64,000 nt of DNA from Demequina sp. TMPB413 (GCF_020447105.2 NZ_CP096184.1:2170001-2234000); one strand, 5' to 3'; shown: positions 53,162-63,263, counted from the first letter of the stretch. Numbers and translations are program-made. The notes: generated by a model not told the origin, from the sequence alone.

Positions 53162-53431
53162 ATGAGCGACGTCGACGAGAAGTATGTTCGGTTCATAGCC
53201 CTCGATCTGCTGGCGGAAGTGACCAGCGCGTCCCGAGCGCACCTAGAGCGCCGTGCGGCATGGCACGAGGGACGCTGGATCGACCGGGCTCTTGGCGACA
53301 GCCCGTCCGACGACTTGTGGTCCGAACTGAGCGTCGATGCGTGCCTTTTCATGGTGCGTACCGTCCGGTCCGCTCGGAGGATGCGCGACCTCGAACTTCG
53401 CGAGATGGCGATCGCCGCGGTGTCGGCATGA
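53162..53431 (+). CDS. Small protein between attachment site and integrase
   Basis: 89 aa, charged, with the segment [24 protein letters not shown] broken into two helices. GGAGG about 10 nt upstream of the ATG. Small prophage gene beside int; no family recognised. Not obviously an HTH excisionase. Confidence 0.5.
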   Translation: MSDVDEKYVRFIALDLLAEVTSASRAHLERRAAWHEGRWIDRALGDSPSDDLWSELSVDACLFMVRTVRSARRMRDLELREMAIAAVSA

Positions 53432-53528
53432 TCAAGTGGAAGTAGTTCTCCCGTCGTCCACAGGCCCGGCCGGGAGCGTCATGTCCCCAGGTAGGGCAGC
53501 GCGTCGCACACTCGCCAACGGCGTCCGG

Positions 53529-54389
53529 ATGTACGTTCTGGACATGCACACCGGGGCACTGTCGCCCGCGTGGCGGGGGGCGCTCGAGGCATGGGTGCCG
53601 TGGCTCCGCACGCGCGGACTGAGGGAGACATCCATCCGAGCGCGCGTCGAGCACGTCACCACGCTCGCCCGCCACATCGGCGTCGAGGATCCGTGGGCCG
53701 TCACACGCGATCAGCTCGTCGACTGGGCAGGGCGCCAGGCATGGGCACGAGAGACCCGGCGTTCACGCCACATCTCCTTCGCCCAGGTCTATGACTTCGG
53801 ACGCGAGCGCGGTTACCTGGTCGACTCCCCCGCCTACGCCCTGGCGCACGTGCGTGCCGCGATCGCCAACCCGCGGCCGATTCCCCACGACGTCTACGCG
53901 GCCGCGCTGTATGGCGCCGATGAGCAACTGGCGCTGCTGCTGCGTCTCGGCTTCGAGGCAGGCATGCGGCGCACTGAGATGGCGCTCGTTCACGCTCGTG
54001 ACTTGGTGCACGACGCCGGGGGGTGGACGCTCACCGTGCACGGTAAGGGAGCGAAGGACCGCGACGTTCCGCTCAACCCGTCCCTGGCGCTGGCGATCCG
54101 CAAAGCGTGTCTCGCCGGCGGTGGGTGGTGTTTCCCTGGATCCGACCACGGCCACCTCAGCCCACGCTGGGTCGGCAAACTGCTGACGCGAGCGCTGCCC
54201 AACCCGTGGACTGCCCACACCTTGCGGCACGCGTTCGGTACGGAGCTCCTGCGTCTCGGCGTGGATCTCCGCACGATTCAGTACCTGCTCGGCCACTCGT
54301 CGGTGGCCACCACCCAGCGGTACACCAAGCCCGCTGACGACGCCCCTCGAGCGGCGATCACCGCGCTACGCGACCGGTACGCAGGCTAG
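53529..54389 (+). CDS. int: Tyrosine recombinase (phage integrase)
   Basis: 286 aa. N-terminal SAM-like core-binding domain, then catalytic residues: Arg in [11 protein letters not shown], Lys in [23 protein letters not shown], His in [10 protein letters not shown] and nucleophile Tyr in QRYTKP. Integrates and excises the prophage at the tRNA site. Starts at 53481, 53529 or 53544 are all possible; 53544 has TACGTT 6 nt before it (leaderless), so the start is uncertain. Confidence 0.88.
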   Translation: MYVLDMHTGALSPAWRGALEAWVPWLRTRGLRETSIRARVEHVTTLARHIGVEDPWAVTRDQLVDWAGRQAWARETRRSRHISFAQVYDFGRERGYLVDSPAYALAHVRAAIANPRPIPHDVYAAALYGADEQLALLLRLGFEAGMRRTEMALVHARDLVHDAGGWTLTVHGKGAKDRDVPLNPSLALAIRKACLAGGGWCFPGSDHGHLSPRWVGKLLTRALPNPWTAHTLRHAFGTELLRLGVDLRTIQYLLGHSSVATTQRYTKPADDAPRAAITALRDRYAG

Positions 54390-54405
54390 GGCGCAATGCC
54401 CCGGA

Positions 54406-54681
54406 CTAGGAGTAGCAACCCACGTCTCGCATGATGTCGTCGAGGTACTCCATCAGCTCGGCGTTGCCCGTGCCGGTACGCTCGCGCTGCTGCGCGTTGT
54501 TCGCGTCGGCCGTGTCGAACTCGGCCTGAAGCCCGTCACAGTCAGCCGAGGCCTCAAACGAGTCGATGCGCTCCTTGACGGACGCGTCGTAGTTGTCCCA
54601 CGGAACGCCTTTGCTCTCTCCGCATGCCGCGAGCGCCAGGACCGCGAGCGCGATCGCGCCCGCCTTCGTGATGTTGACCAT
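54406..54681 (-). CDS. Prophage lipoprotein, candidate superinfection-exclusion factor
   Basis: 91 aa. Signal peptide with lipobox ALAAC (Cys about 20), then an acidic, helical mature part with two further Cys. Small lipoproteins beside the integrase of Gram-positive prophages can block superinfection; this role is inferred from position and form only. Confidence 0.65.
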   Translation of the reverse strand: MVNITKAGAIALAVLALAACGESKGVPWDNYDASVKERIDSFEASADCDGLQAEFDTADANNAQQRERTGTGNAELMEYLDDIMRDVGCYS

Positions 54682-54743
54682 GCTTTCACCCTAGCGGCGC
54701 CGGACGACGTCGTCACGAGTCATGTGCGCGGGCGCGACAAAAC

Positions 54744-54783
54744 GCCCCCTCACGCTGCCCGGCGAACCGGTGCGTGAGGGGGC
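54744..54783 (-). terminator. Strong terminator of the prophage late operon
   Basis: 12-bp perfect stem GCCCCCTCACGC / GCGTGAGGGGGC with a 16-nt loop, followed on the minus strand by TTTT. Lies after the holin gene. Confidence 0.85.
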
Positions 54784-54822
54784 ATTCGTGTCATGTGCGA
54801 CCGTCAGTGCGGCCGCATGCAA

Positions 54823-55284
54823 TCAGGGTGCCGGCAGGGCCTCCCGTGGCCGTGTAGCGGCGTTCTTCAACAGAGCCAGCAGGGTGGTCGTCGCACACAC
54901 CGACAGGATCGTGAGCCAGTCGGCCTCGAAGACGTTGAGGACCTCCACCGCGGCGAGCATCGTCACCAGCGAGTTACCGAACGTGCGGACCACACGCCAC
55001 GTGACAGCAACCCACATCGGGCGCCCCGTGTCAGGGTCGGGCACCGAGACGATCGACATCACGATCGACAAGCCACCCGAACCGAGAGCGACACCGACGA
55101 TGTACAACCAGTTCAACTCGGTCAGCGACGCCCCGACCGTGAAGAACGACACAGCGATGAGCTTCTCAGCAGCCTGAGAGCCCGCGCGCTCGAGCGCATC
55201 AGACCAGAAAGCCCTGGTGGCCAACCGGCCCAGCCACATGGCCAGGGCAGACCGAATGCTCTGCATTCGCGTGGGGGGGAGCAT
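54823..55284 (-). CDS. Phage holin-like membrane protein
   Basis: 153 aa with three membrane segments. The early part (FWSDALERAGSQAAEKLIAV) resembles r1t-type holins, which form pores that let endolysin out. AAGGAA 6 nt before the ATG. Follows the endolysin region and is ended by a strong terminator. Confidence 0.7.
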   Translation of the reverse strand: MLPPTRMQSIRSALAMWLGRLATRAFWSDALERAGSQAAEKLIAVSFFTVGASLTELNWLYIVGVALGSGGLSIVMSIVSVPDPDTGRPMWVAVTWRVVRTFGNSLVTMLAAVEVLNVFEADWLTILSVCATTTLLALLKNAATRPREALPAP

Positions 55285-55338
55285 GGTGATTCCTTCCGTT
55301 GAGGGGTCGTGCACTCTAAGGGGGACGCCGACGCCTGG

Positions 55339-55665
55339 TCAGCGTCCGTCGATGTGGTTGCCCAGGCGCTTCTTGATGTCGCCGATGTCGCCCGAGATCG
55401 TGTCGAGCCGGGCATGTACCTCACGCGACTCCTTGTGCGCCGCCTTGGCCGCGACGCGCGCGGCATCCGCTGACCGCCTGGCTGCACTGGCCTCGGCCAT
55501 CGCCTTGTCGATGTCGTCACGAGCGTTGGTCTCGTGAGTGTTCTTCACCTCTTCGTGGATCTCCGTGACTTGCCTCGATGTCACCTTCGAGCCCCTAGAG
55601 GTGCGGGCCGCGGCCACCAGCGCCAGGCCAGCGATGACGGCCGTGGCGATCTCCGTCCAGTCCAT
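55339..55665 (-). CDS. Phage coiled-coil membrane protein
   Basis: 108 aa. One N-terminal membrane helix (about 5-22), then a long Ala/Lys/Glu-rich coiled coil (about 40-105). Such small proteins often sit with holins in actinophages and may assist lysis. No function known. Confidence 0.6.
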   Translation of the reverse strand: MDWTEIATAVIAGLALVAAARTSRGSKVTSRQVTEIHEEVKNTHETNARDDIDKAMAEASAARRSADAARVAAKAAHKESREVHARLDTISGDIGDIKKRLGNHIDGR

Positions 55666-55668
55666 GGC

Positions 55669-56538
55669 TTAGGCAGCAACGAAGAGGTAGGCGTCCGAGT
55701 CGAACACCGTCACCTTGACTCCTGGTGCTGTGTTGCCCGGGGCCGCGGTGAGGCGGGCGTAGACGGCATCCCCACGTGCGACGCCATGTTGGAAGGTCAC
55801 GGAACGGTTGATACGGCCGTCACGGTCGAAGTCCATGCGCTCGACGTAGTGGTTTGAGTGCGGGCCGGACGTAGTGGTGTCGTCCCAGAGAAGGACCACC
55901 TCGAGCACGTCGCCGGGCTCGCCTTCCGCGTAGATGTGCAGCGTGATGACGTAGGGGCCGATGCCACCGACGATGTTCGAGGCTTTGTCGGTTCCCAACC
56001 CTGATGCCGTGTTGAGGTGGAACGTCTCGCCCGGTTCGACCATCCGGCCGGTGTTGCGTGCTGTCGCGTCTTGCGTGTGATAGTGCTTCACTTTGACCTC
56101 CTGGCCGGTGGGGTTGAGCGCACCAAGGACGCCCTTGGGTCGGTACTGACGGGCGTCGAACTCGAAGTGCCAGTCCTCGGAGCTGATGGTCTGGCGCCAC
56201 CCGTACTCGGGGTGCGCGGCAAGCCAGGAACGCATCGGGTCGTTGCAGTCGATCGCGCGACCATTGCCGTGAATGGACGTGCCGGGGATTGCAGCCATCC
56301 CCCGGTTCGATGTACGGACGTACCGCTTGCCCTTCCACCACCGCACGTCGCCATAAGGGCCATTGCCGAACCACTGGACGGTGTACCGCTCAAGGAAGAT
56401 GCGGACCTGCTCGACGTAGGGCCGGTGCGTTTCGGTGATGTGGGTTCTGGGACACCCGTCATCGAACGCGCGTTCTAAGGCCGCGGCAGCCGGGGCATCA
56501 AGGGCGAACGTTGTGCCGCCGAGTGTGGTCAAGATCAT
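55669..56538 (-). CDS. Endolysin with M15-type peptidase domain
   Basis: 289 aa. N-terminal peptidase M15 region with SIHGNGRAIDC and EDWHFEF (Zn His, Asp, His). The C-terminal 125 residues are beta-rich (TASGLGTDKASN, VLLWDDTTTSG) and look like a cell-wall-binding jelly roll. Cuts peptidoglycan stems at lysis. No signal peptide, so holin dependent. GGGAG before the ATG. Confidence 0.8.
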   Translation of the reverse strand: MILTTLGGTTFALDAPAAAALERAFDDGCPRTHITETHRPYVEQVRIFLERYTVQWFGNGPYGDVRWWKGKRYVRTSNRGMAAIPGTSIHGNGRAIDCNDPMRSWLAAHPEYGWRQTISSEDWHFEFDARQYRPKGVLGALNPTGQEVKVKHYHTQDATARNTGRMVEPGETFHLNTASGLGTDKASNIVGGIGPYVITLHIYAEGEPGDVLEVVLLWDDTTTSGPHSNHYVERMDFDRDGRINRSVTFQHGVARGDAVYARLTAAPGNTAPGVKVTVFDSDAYLFVAA

Positions 56539-56741
56539 GACGTCTCCCTGTCGATCTCTTTGTGTTGATGCCGAGGCGTCTAGCGGACGCAAGCACGGCG
56601 AACGACCGTCGGCCCAGTGCTTGAGGGCACGTGTGCGGTGAATGTGCGGTTGAGCTGGTGCTGACGATGTCGCGGAGGCCAGGTCATCCGCGCCGGCCGG
56701 GTGGCGCTGTTGCTTGCGGCACCGCACATCGTGGGCAACCC

Positions 56742-57557
56742 CTACACCGGCGTGTAGATGAACGAGCCCTGCATTGTGGAGCCGGCAGCGAACGTGATGG
56801 GCGACGTCGGCGTCGGGTAGTCCAACGCTGTTGAGCCTCCAGACCCCGTGTCGCGTCCAAGGCGAACCGTGGTGGTCGACGTGTTGTCGGCCACAATCCA
56901 CCCTGGGGCGGTCGCACCGGCGTTGGTCGCATAGGTCACGTGGCCCTCGAAGAACGAGAAGGCAAATGGCGTGACCGGGGTCACCGCGGGATACGTGAAC
57001 TTAGGTGTCGTCGGGAAGGTAGCGCCCGTCGTGCCAAAGATGAACTTGAAGTCAACGCGGACCCGCCCCTGTTCGAAACGGTACTTGGTCTCAGCGAGCG
57101 CTGACCCGCCCGTGCCCACAGCGAATCCGGTCAGCGTCGCTGTGTAGGCGATCCAGTCCGACTCCCACCCCTTCCACGCCGTCCCGTTGTGCCGCCACGT
57201 GATCTTCGTGTCGACCTGGAAACCCAGGTCACCCGCCACCATGCCCGTCGCAGCGCCCCGCTCCGCGTCGTCCGCCCAGACGTAGTGACCAGACGTCGAG
57301 ATGAAGTTGTCACCGTCAACCGTCCAGATCACCCGATGCGCTGCAGGCAGGTCCTCCTGGTAGAAGAAGATCGGCGACGACGTCGACGGCACCACGGGCG
57401 TCGACGCGGCCGCCAGCGATGCCAAGAGCGTCGTGCGTGCCGCCGCGTCAGCGACAGGGAGTGGGTCACGGATGGTCAGCGACAACTTGTCAAACGCCGA
57501 CCGCGCCGGAGCGTCGGTGGAGGCCGGCACATTGTGGCCAGCGAGGTCGATTCCCAT
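56742..57557 (-). CDS. Phage tail or receptor-binding protein
   Basis: 271 aa. N-terminal segment links to the tail, then a beta-rich part with repeated Gly/Thr (GWIVADNTSTTTVRLG) typical of phage fibre or receptor proteins; the last gene of the tail module before lysis. A 203-bp gap to the endolysin gene holds no convincing ORF. Confidence 0.55.
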   Translation of the reverse strand: MGIDLAGHNVPASTDAPARSAFDKLSLTIRDPLPVADAAARTTLLASLAAASTPVVPSTSSPIFFYQEDLPAAHRVIWTVDGDNFISTSGHYVWADDAERGAATGMVAGDLGFQVDTKITWRHNGTAWKGWESDWIAYTATLTGFAVGTGGSALAETKYRFEQGRVRVDFKFIFGTTGATFPTTPKFTYPAVTPVTPFAFSFFEGHVTYATNAGATAPGWIVADNTSTTTVRLGRDTGSGGSTALDYPTPTSPITFAAGSTMQGSFIYTPV

Positions 57558-57566
57558 GGAGATCTC

Positions 57567-58412
57567 CTAGACGGGTCGGGTGTAGTTGACGGTGAGAGCC
57601 ATGCCGTCGGCGTCGGACGTGCCGCGCACCGCGTTGTAGGCCGACGAGCCCACACCCACCGTCGCGAGCGCCTGCAGGGCGCCTGTGCGGAACGACTCGA
57701 GGAGCGAGCCATCGAGCGCGAGCGTGGTGACCGCGCCCTTGGCGAGCGCGGCGGGGTTCATCGTGGCGCCGGTTGCTGCCGGCGCTGCGGAAGCGTTGGT
57801 GTTCGTTGCCGCGCGCACCACCATGGCGGGACGTGAGCCAAGCGACAGGCTGGCGTCACGCAACGTGAGCGCGATCGACTCGATCGAGACGGCGCCCAGG
57901 TCCTTGATCTGGTTGCCATATAGGGCGAGGCCGTAGAGCTGGCCGGAGCCGAACGCGTCACCCTGGTAGAGCGTTGCGCGGCCGCCGTACTCTGCCCGCG
58001 AGGCGTTCCACTGGTCGTAGGCGGAACGTGAGACGCGCCACGTGCCCGTCCACGTCGGCAGGATCGTCGCTACGGCCGCCTCAGTGGTCGGCGGGGCGTC
58101 GGGTACCTCGGGCGCACCGACCTCCGACGTGCCACCCACACGACCTAGGCAGATCATGCCGGAGGTGCCCGGCAGGTTCTCCCGGAACACCCACACGATG
58201 TCGCCCACGGTGTAGGAGCCGGCAAGGTAGGGGATCCACACTCCCGACGAGCCGTCTACGGAGACCTGCACCCGGTTGGTATCGGTGTCCACCGCGAGCA
58301 GGATCCCGGGCTTCAACTGAGTGGCGTCCGATGCGGGCTGGATGCCGCGCGGCATCAGGTCCACCTCACGTGTCACGTCCAACGCCGACAGGCGCAATGT
58401 TTGGTCGCTCAC
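57567..58412 (-). CDS. Phage minor tail protein
   Basis: 281 aa, beta-rich, no strong motif. The N-terminus carries KPGILLAVDTDTNRVQVSVDG and VGDIVWVFRE, an OB-fold-like pattern of tail hub or baseplate proteins. Overlaps the next tail gene by 4 bp. Confidence 0.6.
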   Translation of the reverse strand: MSDQTLRLSALDVTREVDLMPRGIQPASDATQLKPGILLAVDTDTNRVQVSVDGSSGVWIPYLAGSYTVGDIVWVFRENLPGTSGMICLGRVGGTSEVGAPEVPDAPPTTEAAVATILPTWTGTWRVSRSAYDQWNASRAEYGGRATLYQGDAFGSGQLYGLALYGNQIKDLGAVSIESIALTLRDASLSLGSRPAMVVRAATNTNASAAPAATGATMNPAALAKGAVTTLALDGSLLESFRTGALQALATVGVGSSAYNAVRGTSDADGMALTVNYTRPV

Positions 58413-59542
58413 GAGATCACCGCCACATCGAGTCGCATCGCACCGTCACCGACGGTGAGGGGCAAGTCCAGGCCGACGACGACGCCGACGACGTCCACAC
58501 CCCACGACCCGTCTGCAGCCTCGTCGGCGCGCACACGTAGCACGTCGCCCAGTTCGATGCGCGGATCCGGCGGCAGCTCGATCGGGATCACCTTCGCCGG
58601 CCGCAACGCCGACGCCAGCATCGTTTTCGCCGCGGCGAGGCACTGGGCCTCCGTGGTCAGAAGCGGCGAAGCGAAGAACTTGCGCTTCACTCTGAAGCCA
58701 TCCGAGACCGCAGCAAACGGGCCCGTCGTCTGGCTCGCCTGAGCCCACACCGGAGGGGACGACGGGTCATCCGTCACCGCACCTCGAGCAACCACGACAT
58801 TGAAGACACCATCGCGGGTCCGCCGACGGGCCTTGCCCACGATCACCGGGTAGTCGTTCCCCGGCCGGCGCTCACCCTCCGACAGCGTCAACACCGGTTC
58901 GGCGTCGTCGTCGACGGGAGGAGCCAACACCACCTGACCCGAAGGCCCTGGACGCAACACCGCAGGGATCGCGTCCGCGATCGTGTACAGCGCGTCGAGA
59001 CGATCCTCCGACCACTGCAACGACTGAGGGCACGCCCTGTCCGCGAGCGCGACGTCGATCGACACGGGGAGGCCGGCCGGGACCAGACGCCGGAACTCCG
59101 AGAACAGAGTGCCGTCCTCACGTGGTGCGAGAGGCGCCGGCAGGCGGTCGTCGGCAATGACCTGGAACTCCCCCGCCGCGACGACTGACAGCACACCAGG
59201 TGAGTCCTCCGTCGTCTCCTGGATCTGGAAGCGCCCACGCCGAGTCTCATAGGCGATACCCGTGGTGTCCGACGTGACGATGACCGTGACGTCCAACTCC
59301 TGGCCGAGTGGCGCCAGGGGGTGAGTGACGTCGCCCTCCCCGGGCAGCCAGTCGAAGCCGTCAACGATGCGGGCGACCGTGAAGCGCAACTGGTCCGGTA
59401 CAGCGTCGTCAGCACGCCACACGGGACGACCGCCGATGAGCGGCACAGACGCCGCCAACAACTGGCCGCCACGCCACGACGCGATGCGGGACGTGTAACC
59501 ACACGACCCGGCAAGAACCTCAGAGGGTGCACCGTCAAGCAT
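58409..59542 (-). CDS. Phage tail protein, gp27-like hub (DUF5047-type)
   Basis: 377 aa. Resembles tail hub proteins of actinophages: WRADDAVPDQLRFTVARIVDG, DPRIELGDVLRVRADEA. Acts in the baseplate hub. Overlaps its neighbours by one to four bases. Confidence 0.65.
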   Translation of the reverse strand: MLDGAPSEVLAGSCGYTSRIASWRGGQLLAASVPLIGGRPVWRADDAVPDQLRFTVARIVDGFDWLPGEGDVTHPLAPLGQELDVTVIVTSDTTGIAYETRRGRFQIQETTEDSPGVLSVVAAGEFQVIADDRLPAPLAPREDGTLFSEFRRLVPAGLPVSIDVALADRACPQSLQWSEDRLDALYTIADAIPAVLRPGPSGQVVLAPPVDDDAEPVLTLSEGERRPGNDYPVIVGKARRRTRDGVFNVVVARGAVTDDPSSPPVWAQASQTTGPFAAVSDGFRVKRKFFASPLLTTEAQCLAAAKTMLASALRPAKVIPIELPPDPRIELGDVLRVRADEAADGSWGVDVVGVVVGLDLPLTVGDGAMRLDVAVIS

Positions 59543-60333
59543 CAGAGCCTCGCCCCCCAGTCCTCACGGTCGAATCGATCCCAATCGAACGGAGCCCACT
59601 CCGTGTCGAAGTCCGCCCACGTCGCGGCCGCATACACCGTGTCGAAGTCGTCCCACTCGAAGATGAACAGCACCGTGCCAGGCTCCGGCTCATCGATGAC
59701 TTGATGCGGCAGCGACCACACGCGCAGATCACCGACAGCGCCCACGAGCTCGTGGTCGAAGTCACCGACCGAGATCACCTCGACCGGGGCGAGATCCCGA
59801 AGCCCGATCTGCTGCCGGCGCACGATCGGTGCACCCGACGACAAGAGGGACTCGAGCGCGCTCGTGCCGGCCGCAGTGTCGGTCTCCACGACAAGCGGCT
59901 TCTCGGGCAACGAGGTGACGTCATGCCTCACCACCACGCCACGACGGCCCGTCACCTGGAAGAACGCACGCCGCGTCCGAAACGACTTCGGATCCGTGAA
60001 CGTCGCCACATCGACAGGCACGATCTTGTCGCCCGACAAAGACTGGAACACACACACCGCACCCGAGTACTCGATCGAGAACGGCGCCGCCTCGTACACG
60101 TCCAAACCGATAGTGACCTTGTAGACGACCGAACCGCCCCACGGGACCCTGGAGTCCACCAACACCAATTGCGTGCCGTCTGACGTGCCCTGACCGCCCT
60201 GCACAGGCCACTCGTGGTCGCCCGCCGCACCCACCACGGTGTACACGTCGCCGTCCGCCATACCCGAGACGACGACCTGCGCGAAAGGGGGCGAGCCACC
60301 CGTGAGCTCCGAAGCCGAAACCGTGACACTCAT
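59542..60333 (-). CDS. Phage distal tail protein
   Basis: 263 aa following the tape measure gene, the usual place for Dit. Beta-rich with HEWPVQGGQGTSDGTQ and an acidic Asp/Trp-rich end (TWADFDTEWAPFDWDRFD). Start ATG overlaps the stop of the tape measure gene. Confidence 0.6.
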   Translation of the reverse strand: MSVTVSASELTGGSPPFAQVVVSGMADGDVYTVVGAAGDHEWPVQGGQGTSDGTQLVLVDSRVPWGGSVVYKVTIGLDVYEAAPFSIEYSGAVCVFQSLSGDKIVPVDVATFTDPKSFRTRRAFFQVTGRRGVVVRHDVTSLPEKPLVVETDTAAGTSALESLLSSGAPIVRRQQIGLRDLAPVEVISVGDFDHELVGAVGDLRVWSLPHQVIDEPEPGTVLFIFEWDDFDTVYAAATWADFDTEWAPFDWDRFDREDWGARL

Positions 60334-62945
60334 CGCCGAGTCCCGCCCCTCATCGCTGCTGACCGTGCTTGCTGTGTGAACCTGGCCGAATCGTCGGCCG
60401 CGCCCCGCATCGAACCCAAGAGCGTGCCGTCGACGTCGTACAAGTTGAAGACCGCACTGCCGCCCGACGCGGGGTTCGCTGACGTCCGTGACGCCGACAG
60501 ACCCGTGTAGGGGCGCAGCATCGCCGACGCCGGCAAACCAGTCCCCGACGCAGACCCACCACCGGCATAGCCGGCACCGATCAACGCAGACAGCACACCG
60601 CTCACGTCACGCCGGTTGATGGCGTCCATCGCATCGGTGCCCCAGAAGTGGTGCGCCTGGGCAGTGTGGACATACTCGTCATCCGACAACCACGCCGGAA
60701 TCGAGTCCGACGTCCACGTGCCCGGACCACTGACCGGGCCACCACCAGCGAACGTGAGCCCACCCGAGCCACCCTGACCCGTTGCGACGCGGATCCTGTG
60801 GTCACCCGTGATCGAGCGCAACGCAGCCTGAATGTTCGTGATGTACCGGTACGCATCCGACGCGCCACTGAGCGAGATGTCCGTCACGATCGCCGTGGGG
60901 ATCAACCCCAACTCGTCCGCATACGCCTCCGCCTCAGCACGGGTCGCACCCATCTGCGTCGCCGTGTCAATGAACGCCTGCCGGCCCTGAGTCATCCGGT
61001 CCGTCAGCACGAACTGCGACTCGCCAGCCTTCACACCAGCATCGATCCAGTCCCACGTCGACGAAGCGATCTCGTCCAACGCCGCCTGATTCTCCCGACC
61101 CTTCTCCGTGTGAACGTCGAGCGTCCGACCGTTCTCCTCGATACCCGCCGTCGCCGCCGAGTAGGCGTCATAGAACTCCCGCACCGCAGCGGACTCATCC
61201 AGCACCAGACCCGCAGCCTCACGCTGCTTATCGATCTGCTCCTCGAGCGCCTCCACCAACGACATGACAGCGTCAGCGGCGTCGTCCGTCGCCTCAGCCT
61301 GCTCCTCGGTCGCGTCCGTCAGGAGTACGGCTTGAGCCTCACTGTCTGCAAGAGCCTTCTGGTACCCCGGCAGATGGTCACGCACGTCGTCCGCAGAAAT
61401 CCCAAGGTTTGCGATCGCGTCGGCAGCCTTGTCAGACGATCCGTCTTGCACCATCGCCGCAAGCGCTTCGTCAAGCGAGCTCACCGTCTCGCGTGCTTGG
61501 ACCAGGTCTCCTCGCATCGCGCCGGTGACATGTAGGAAGTCTGCGAGCGCAACCTGCGCCTTTGGCAAGCCCTTGGTCGACTCCTCTACCCGAGCGAAGG
61601 CGTCAGCCACGGAGTTGATGTCTTCGCCGCCAGAGACGAACTTGTCCCAGCCGTTGTAGTCAGTGATCTTCTTGAGGCTGGTGCTAGCCTCATCTCCGCC
61701 TTCCGCGACCTCGTAGAGCGCCGCAGACGTGTCGGTCAAGTTTGCCGTCTCGACGGTGATCGACTCGAGCGCAGTCGACACGGCTTCGAAACCCGCGACC
61801 ACACCACCCACAATCACCCCACCTCTGACGAGAGTGCCCAGTGCGGCGGCGTGGGTCTTGGTTGCAGCTGTCGACGCCTTGGTTACCGCGGTGTTTGCCG
61901 CAGTGGCGGCGGTGAGCGATCCGATCGCCGCGGTCGACGTGACCGTGGCTGTCGCGTCGGCCGCCTTCAGCGGAAGTGCTCTGCCCAAGAGGATGTTGCC
62001 GGCCGTCGTGGCCCCGTTCCAAAGCCATTGAGCGCCCGCCGAGAGCGTCGTCGCCGTGGTGTGAATCTTCTGCCAGTTGGCGGCGACCGCGATCGCCGTG
62101 GACAACGTGCCGACGGTGACGGCGAGCACCTTGGTTTCGGTCTCGTGCTCACCCATCCACTCGAGCGCTTCCAGACCCGCAGTCGCGACCTCGGTCACGG
62201 CCGGCAGCAGTTGCGTACCAAACCGTGCGGAGAGGTCCTCCGTGACCCCAGCCAACTTCTTCTGCATGCCTGCGAGTTCATCCGACGTGCGGGCGAAGTC
62301 GCCCGAGGCGGCGGCGGCGTCATTCTGAATGATCGCCAGCGTCGCCGTGACCTTGTCCTGCTCCGTCAACTCCGAGGCGACCTTCTTGCCCGTCGCGGCC
62401 AGAGCCTCCTGCTGCACCCGTGCCGTCGAGATGTTCGGGATCAGCTTCTGCAGCGAGTCGTACTCGCCACGCATCGCACCCGAGATGCGGTCGATCACGT
62501 CAGCGGTTGGGAGATCCCGGAACGAGCCCAGGTCGGCCGCGAGCTGCACCGTGGTCTGCGACATGTCGGCAGCCTGATCCGAGGCAAAGCCGAGCTGCGT
62601 GAACATGTCACCAAACCCAGCGGACGCCTCGAGCGCCGCCTGCTTCGACATACCCACGGTCTTGTAGGCCGTGTCGCCCCACTCCAACATCGCGTCGGCC
62701 TGGTCACCAAACAGGACCGTCGTCATGTTGACGGTCTCCGTCAGATCACGCGCTGCACCAATCGACTTCACCGAGAAGTAACCCGCGCCAGCCGCGAGCG
62801 CGACGAACTGTGCCGTGCCGGCAACCCGCAAACCGTTGAGCGCACGCTCTTGAGCGTTCAGCTTGTCCGACATCTTGTCGAAGACCTTGGACGCGTTGTC
62901 CTTGGCCAGAATGTCGAACGTGATGTTCGAGGGACGGGTCGCCAC
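60330..62945 (-). CDS. Tape measure protein
   Basis: 871 aa, the largest phage gene. Long helical Ala/Glu-rich stretches, two or three membrane segments (about 315-400), and the start VFDKMSDKLNAQERALNGLR. Sets tail length and may contact the membrane on DNA injection. Immediately follows the chaperone genes. Confidence 0.88.
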   Translation of the reverse strand: MATRPSNITFDILAKDNASKVFDKMSDKLNAQERALNGLRVAGTAQFVALAAGAGYFSVKSIGAARDLTETVNMTTVLFGDQADAMLEWGDTAYKTVGMSKQAALEASAGFGDMFTQLGFASDQAADMSQTTVQLAADLGSFRDLPTADVIDRISGAMRGEYDSLQKLIPNISTARVQQEALAATGKKVASELTEQDKVTATLAIIQNDAAAASGDFARTSDELAGMQKKLAGVTEDLSARFGTQLLPAVTEVATAGLEALEWMGEHETETKVLAVTVGTLSTAIAVAANWQKIHTTATTLSAGAQWLWNGATTAGNILLGRALPLKAADATATVTSTAAIGSLTAATAANTAVTKASTAATKTHAAALGTLVRGGVIVGGVVAGFEAVSTALESITVETANLTDTSAALYEVAEGGDEASTSLKKITDYNGWDKFVSGGEDINSVADAFARVEESTKGLPKAQVALADFLHVTGAMRGDLVQARETVSSLDEALAAMVQDGSSDKAADAIANLGISADDVRDHLPGYQKALADSEAQAVLLTDATEEQAEATDDAADAVMSLVEALEEQIDKQREAAGLVLDESAAVREFYDAYSAATAGIEENGRTLDVHTEKGRENQAALDEIASSTWDWIDAGVKAGESQFVLTDRMTQGRQAFIDTATQMGATRAEAEAYADELGLIPTAIVTDISLSGASDAYRYITNIQAALRSITGDHRIRVATGQGGSGGLTFAGGGPVSGPGTWTSDSIPAWLSDDEYVHTAQAHHFWGTDAMDAINRRDVSGVLSALIGAGYAGGGSASGTGLPASAMLRPYTGLSASRTSANPASGGSAVFNLYDVDGTLLGSMRGAADDSARFTQQARSAAMRGGTRR

Positions 62946-62972
62946 AGTGCACCTCCTGTCGGCGTGAGTTGG

Positions 62973-63263
62973 CTACTTGGGGGGCAATGCTTCGAGGTCT
63001 TCGCAGAACAGCAGGAACTGCTCGAGCGTGAGCGCACCGACGTCGCTGGGCGACAGGTGGTAAATGCGGGCGAACACCGGCAGGCGGAGATGAACGGATA
63101 CTCGGACTGACGCCTCCTGGGCTACTGCGGGCCAGTGGTCTCCGGTGTCGGCTCCGTGGCGCCGTCGGAGGCCGGAGCGGAACCCTTCGACGGAGACTGA
63201 GGGTCCGCGTTCTCCGACTCCTCGGCCATCGCACCATCGGAGGTGTCGAGCATCGCTTCGTCT
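62973..63263 (-). CDS. Tail chaperone -1-frame extension (gpT-like)
   Basis: A 96-codon stretch without own start in the -1 frame of the chaperone gene, open from 63263 to a stop at 62973. It encodes VFARIYHLSPSDVGALTLEQ followed by FLLFCEDLEALPPK, the usual gpT-type end. It is probably expressed by frameshift near the end of the upstream gene. No canonical slippery heptamer is visible in the overlap, so the exact site is unknown. Confidence 0.6.
   Translation of the reverse strand, partial: RRSDARHLRWCDGRGVGERGPSVSVEGFRSGLRRRHGADTGDHWPAVAQEASVRVSVHLRLPVFARIYHLSPSDVGALTLEQFLLFCEDLEALPPK

Noticed and set aside
56539-56741. 49-codon minus-strand ORF in the gap before the endolysin
   Set aside because: No ribosome site and an Arg/Pro-rich noise-like product.
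61851-63110. Long plus-strand open frame opposite the tape measure gene
   Set aside because: Arg/Gly-rich product with no family features; it is an antisense shadow of a GC-rich gene.
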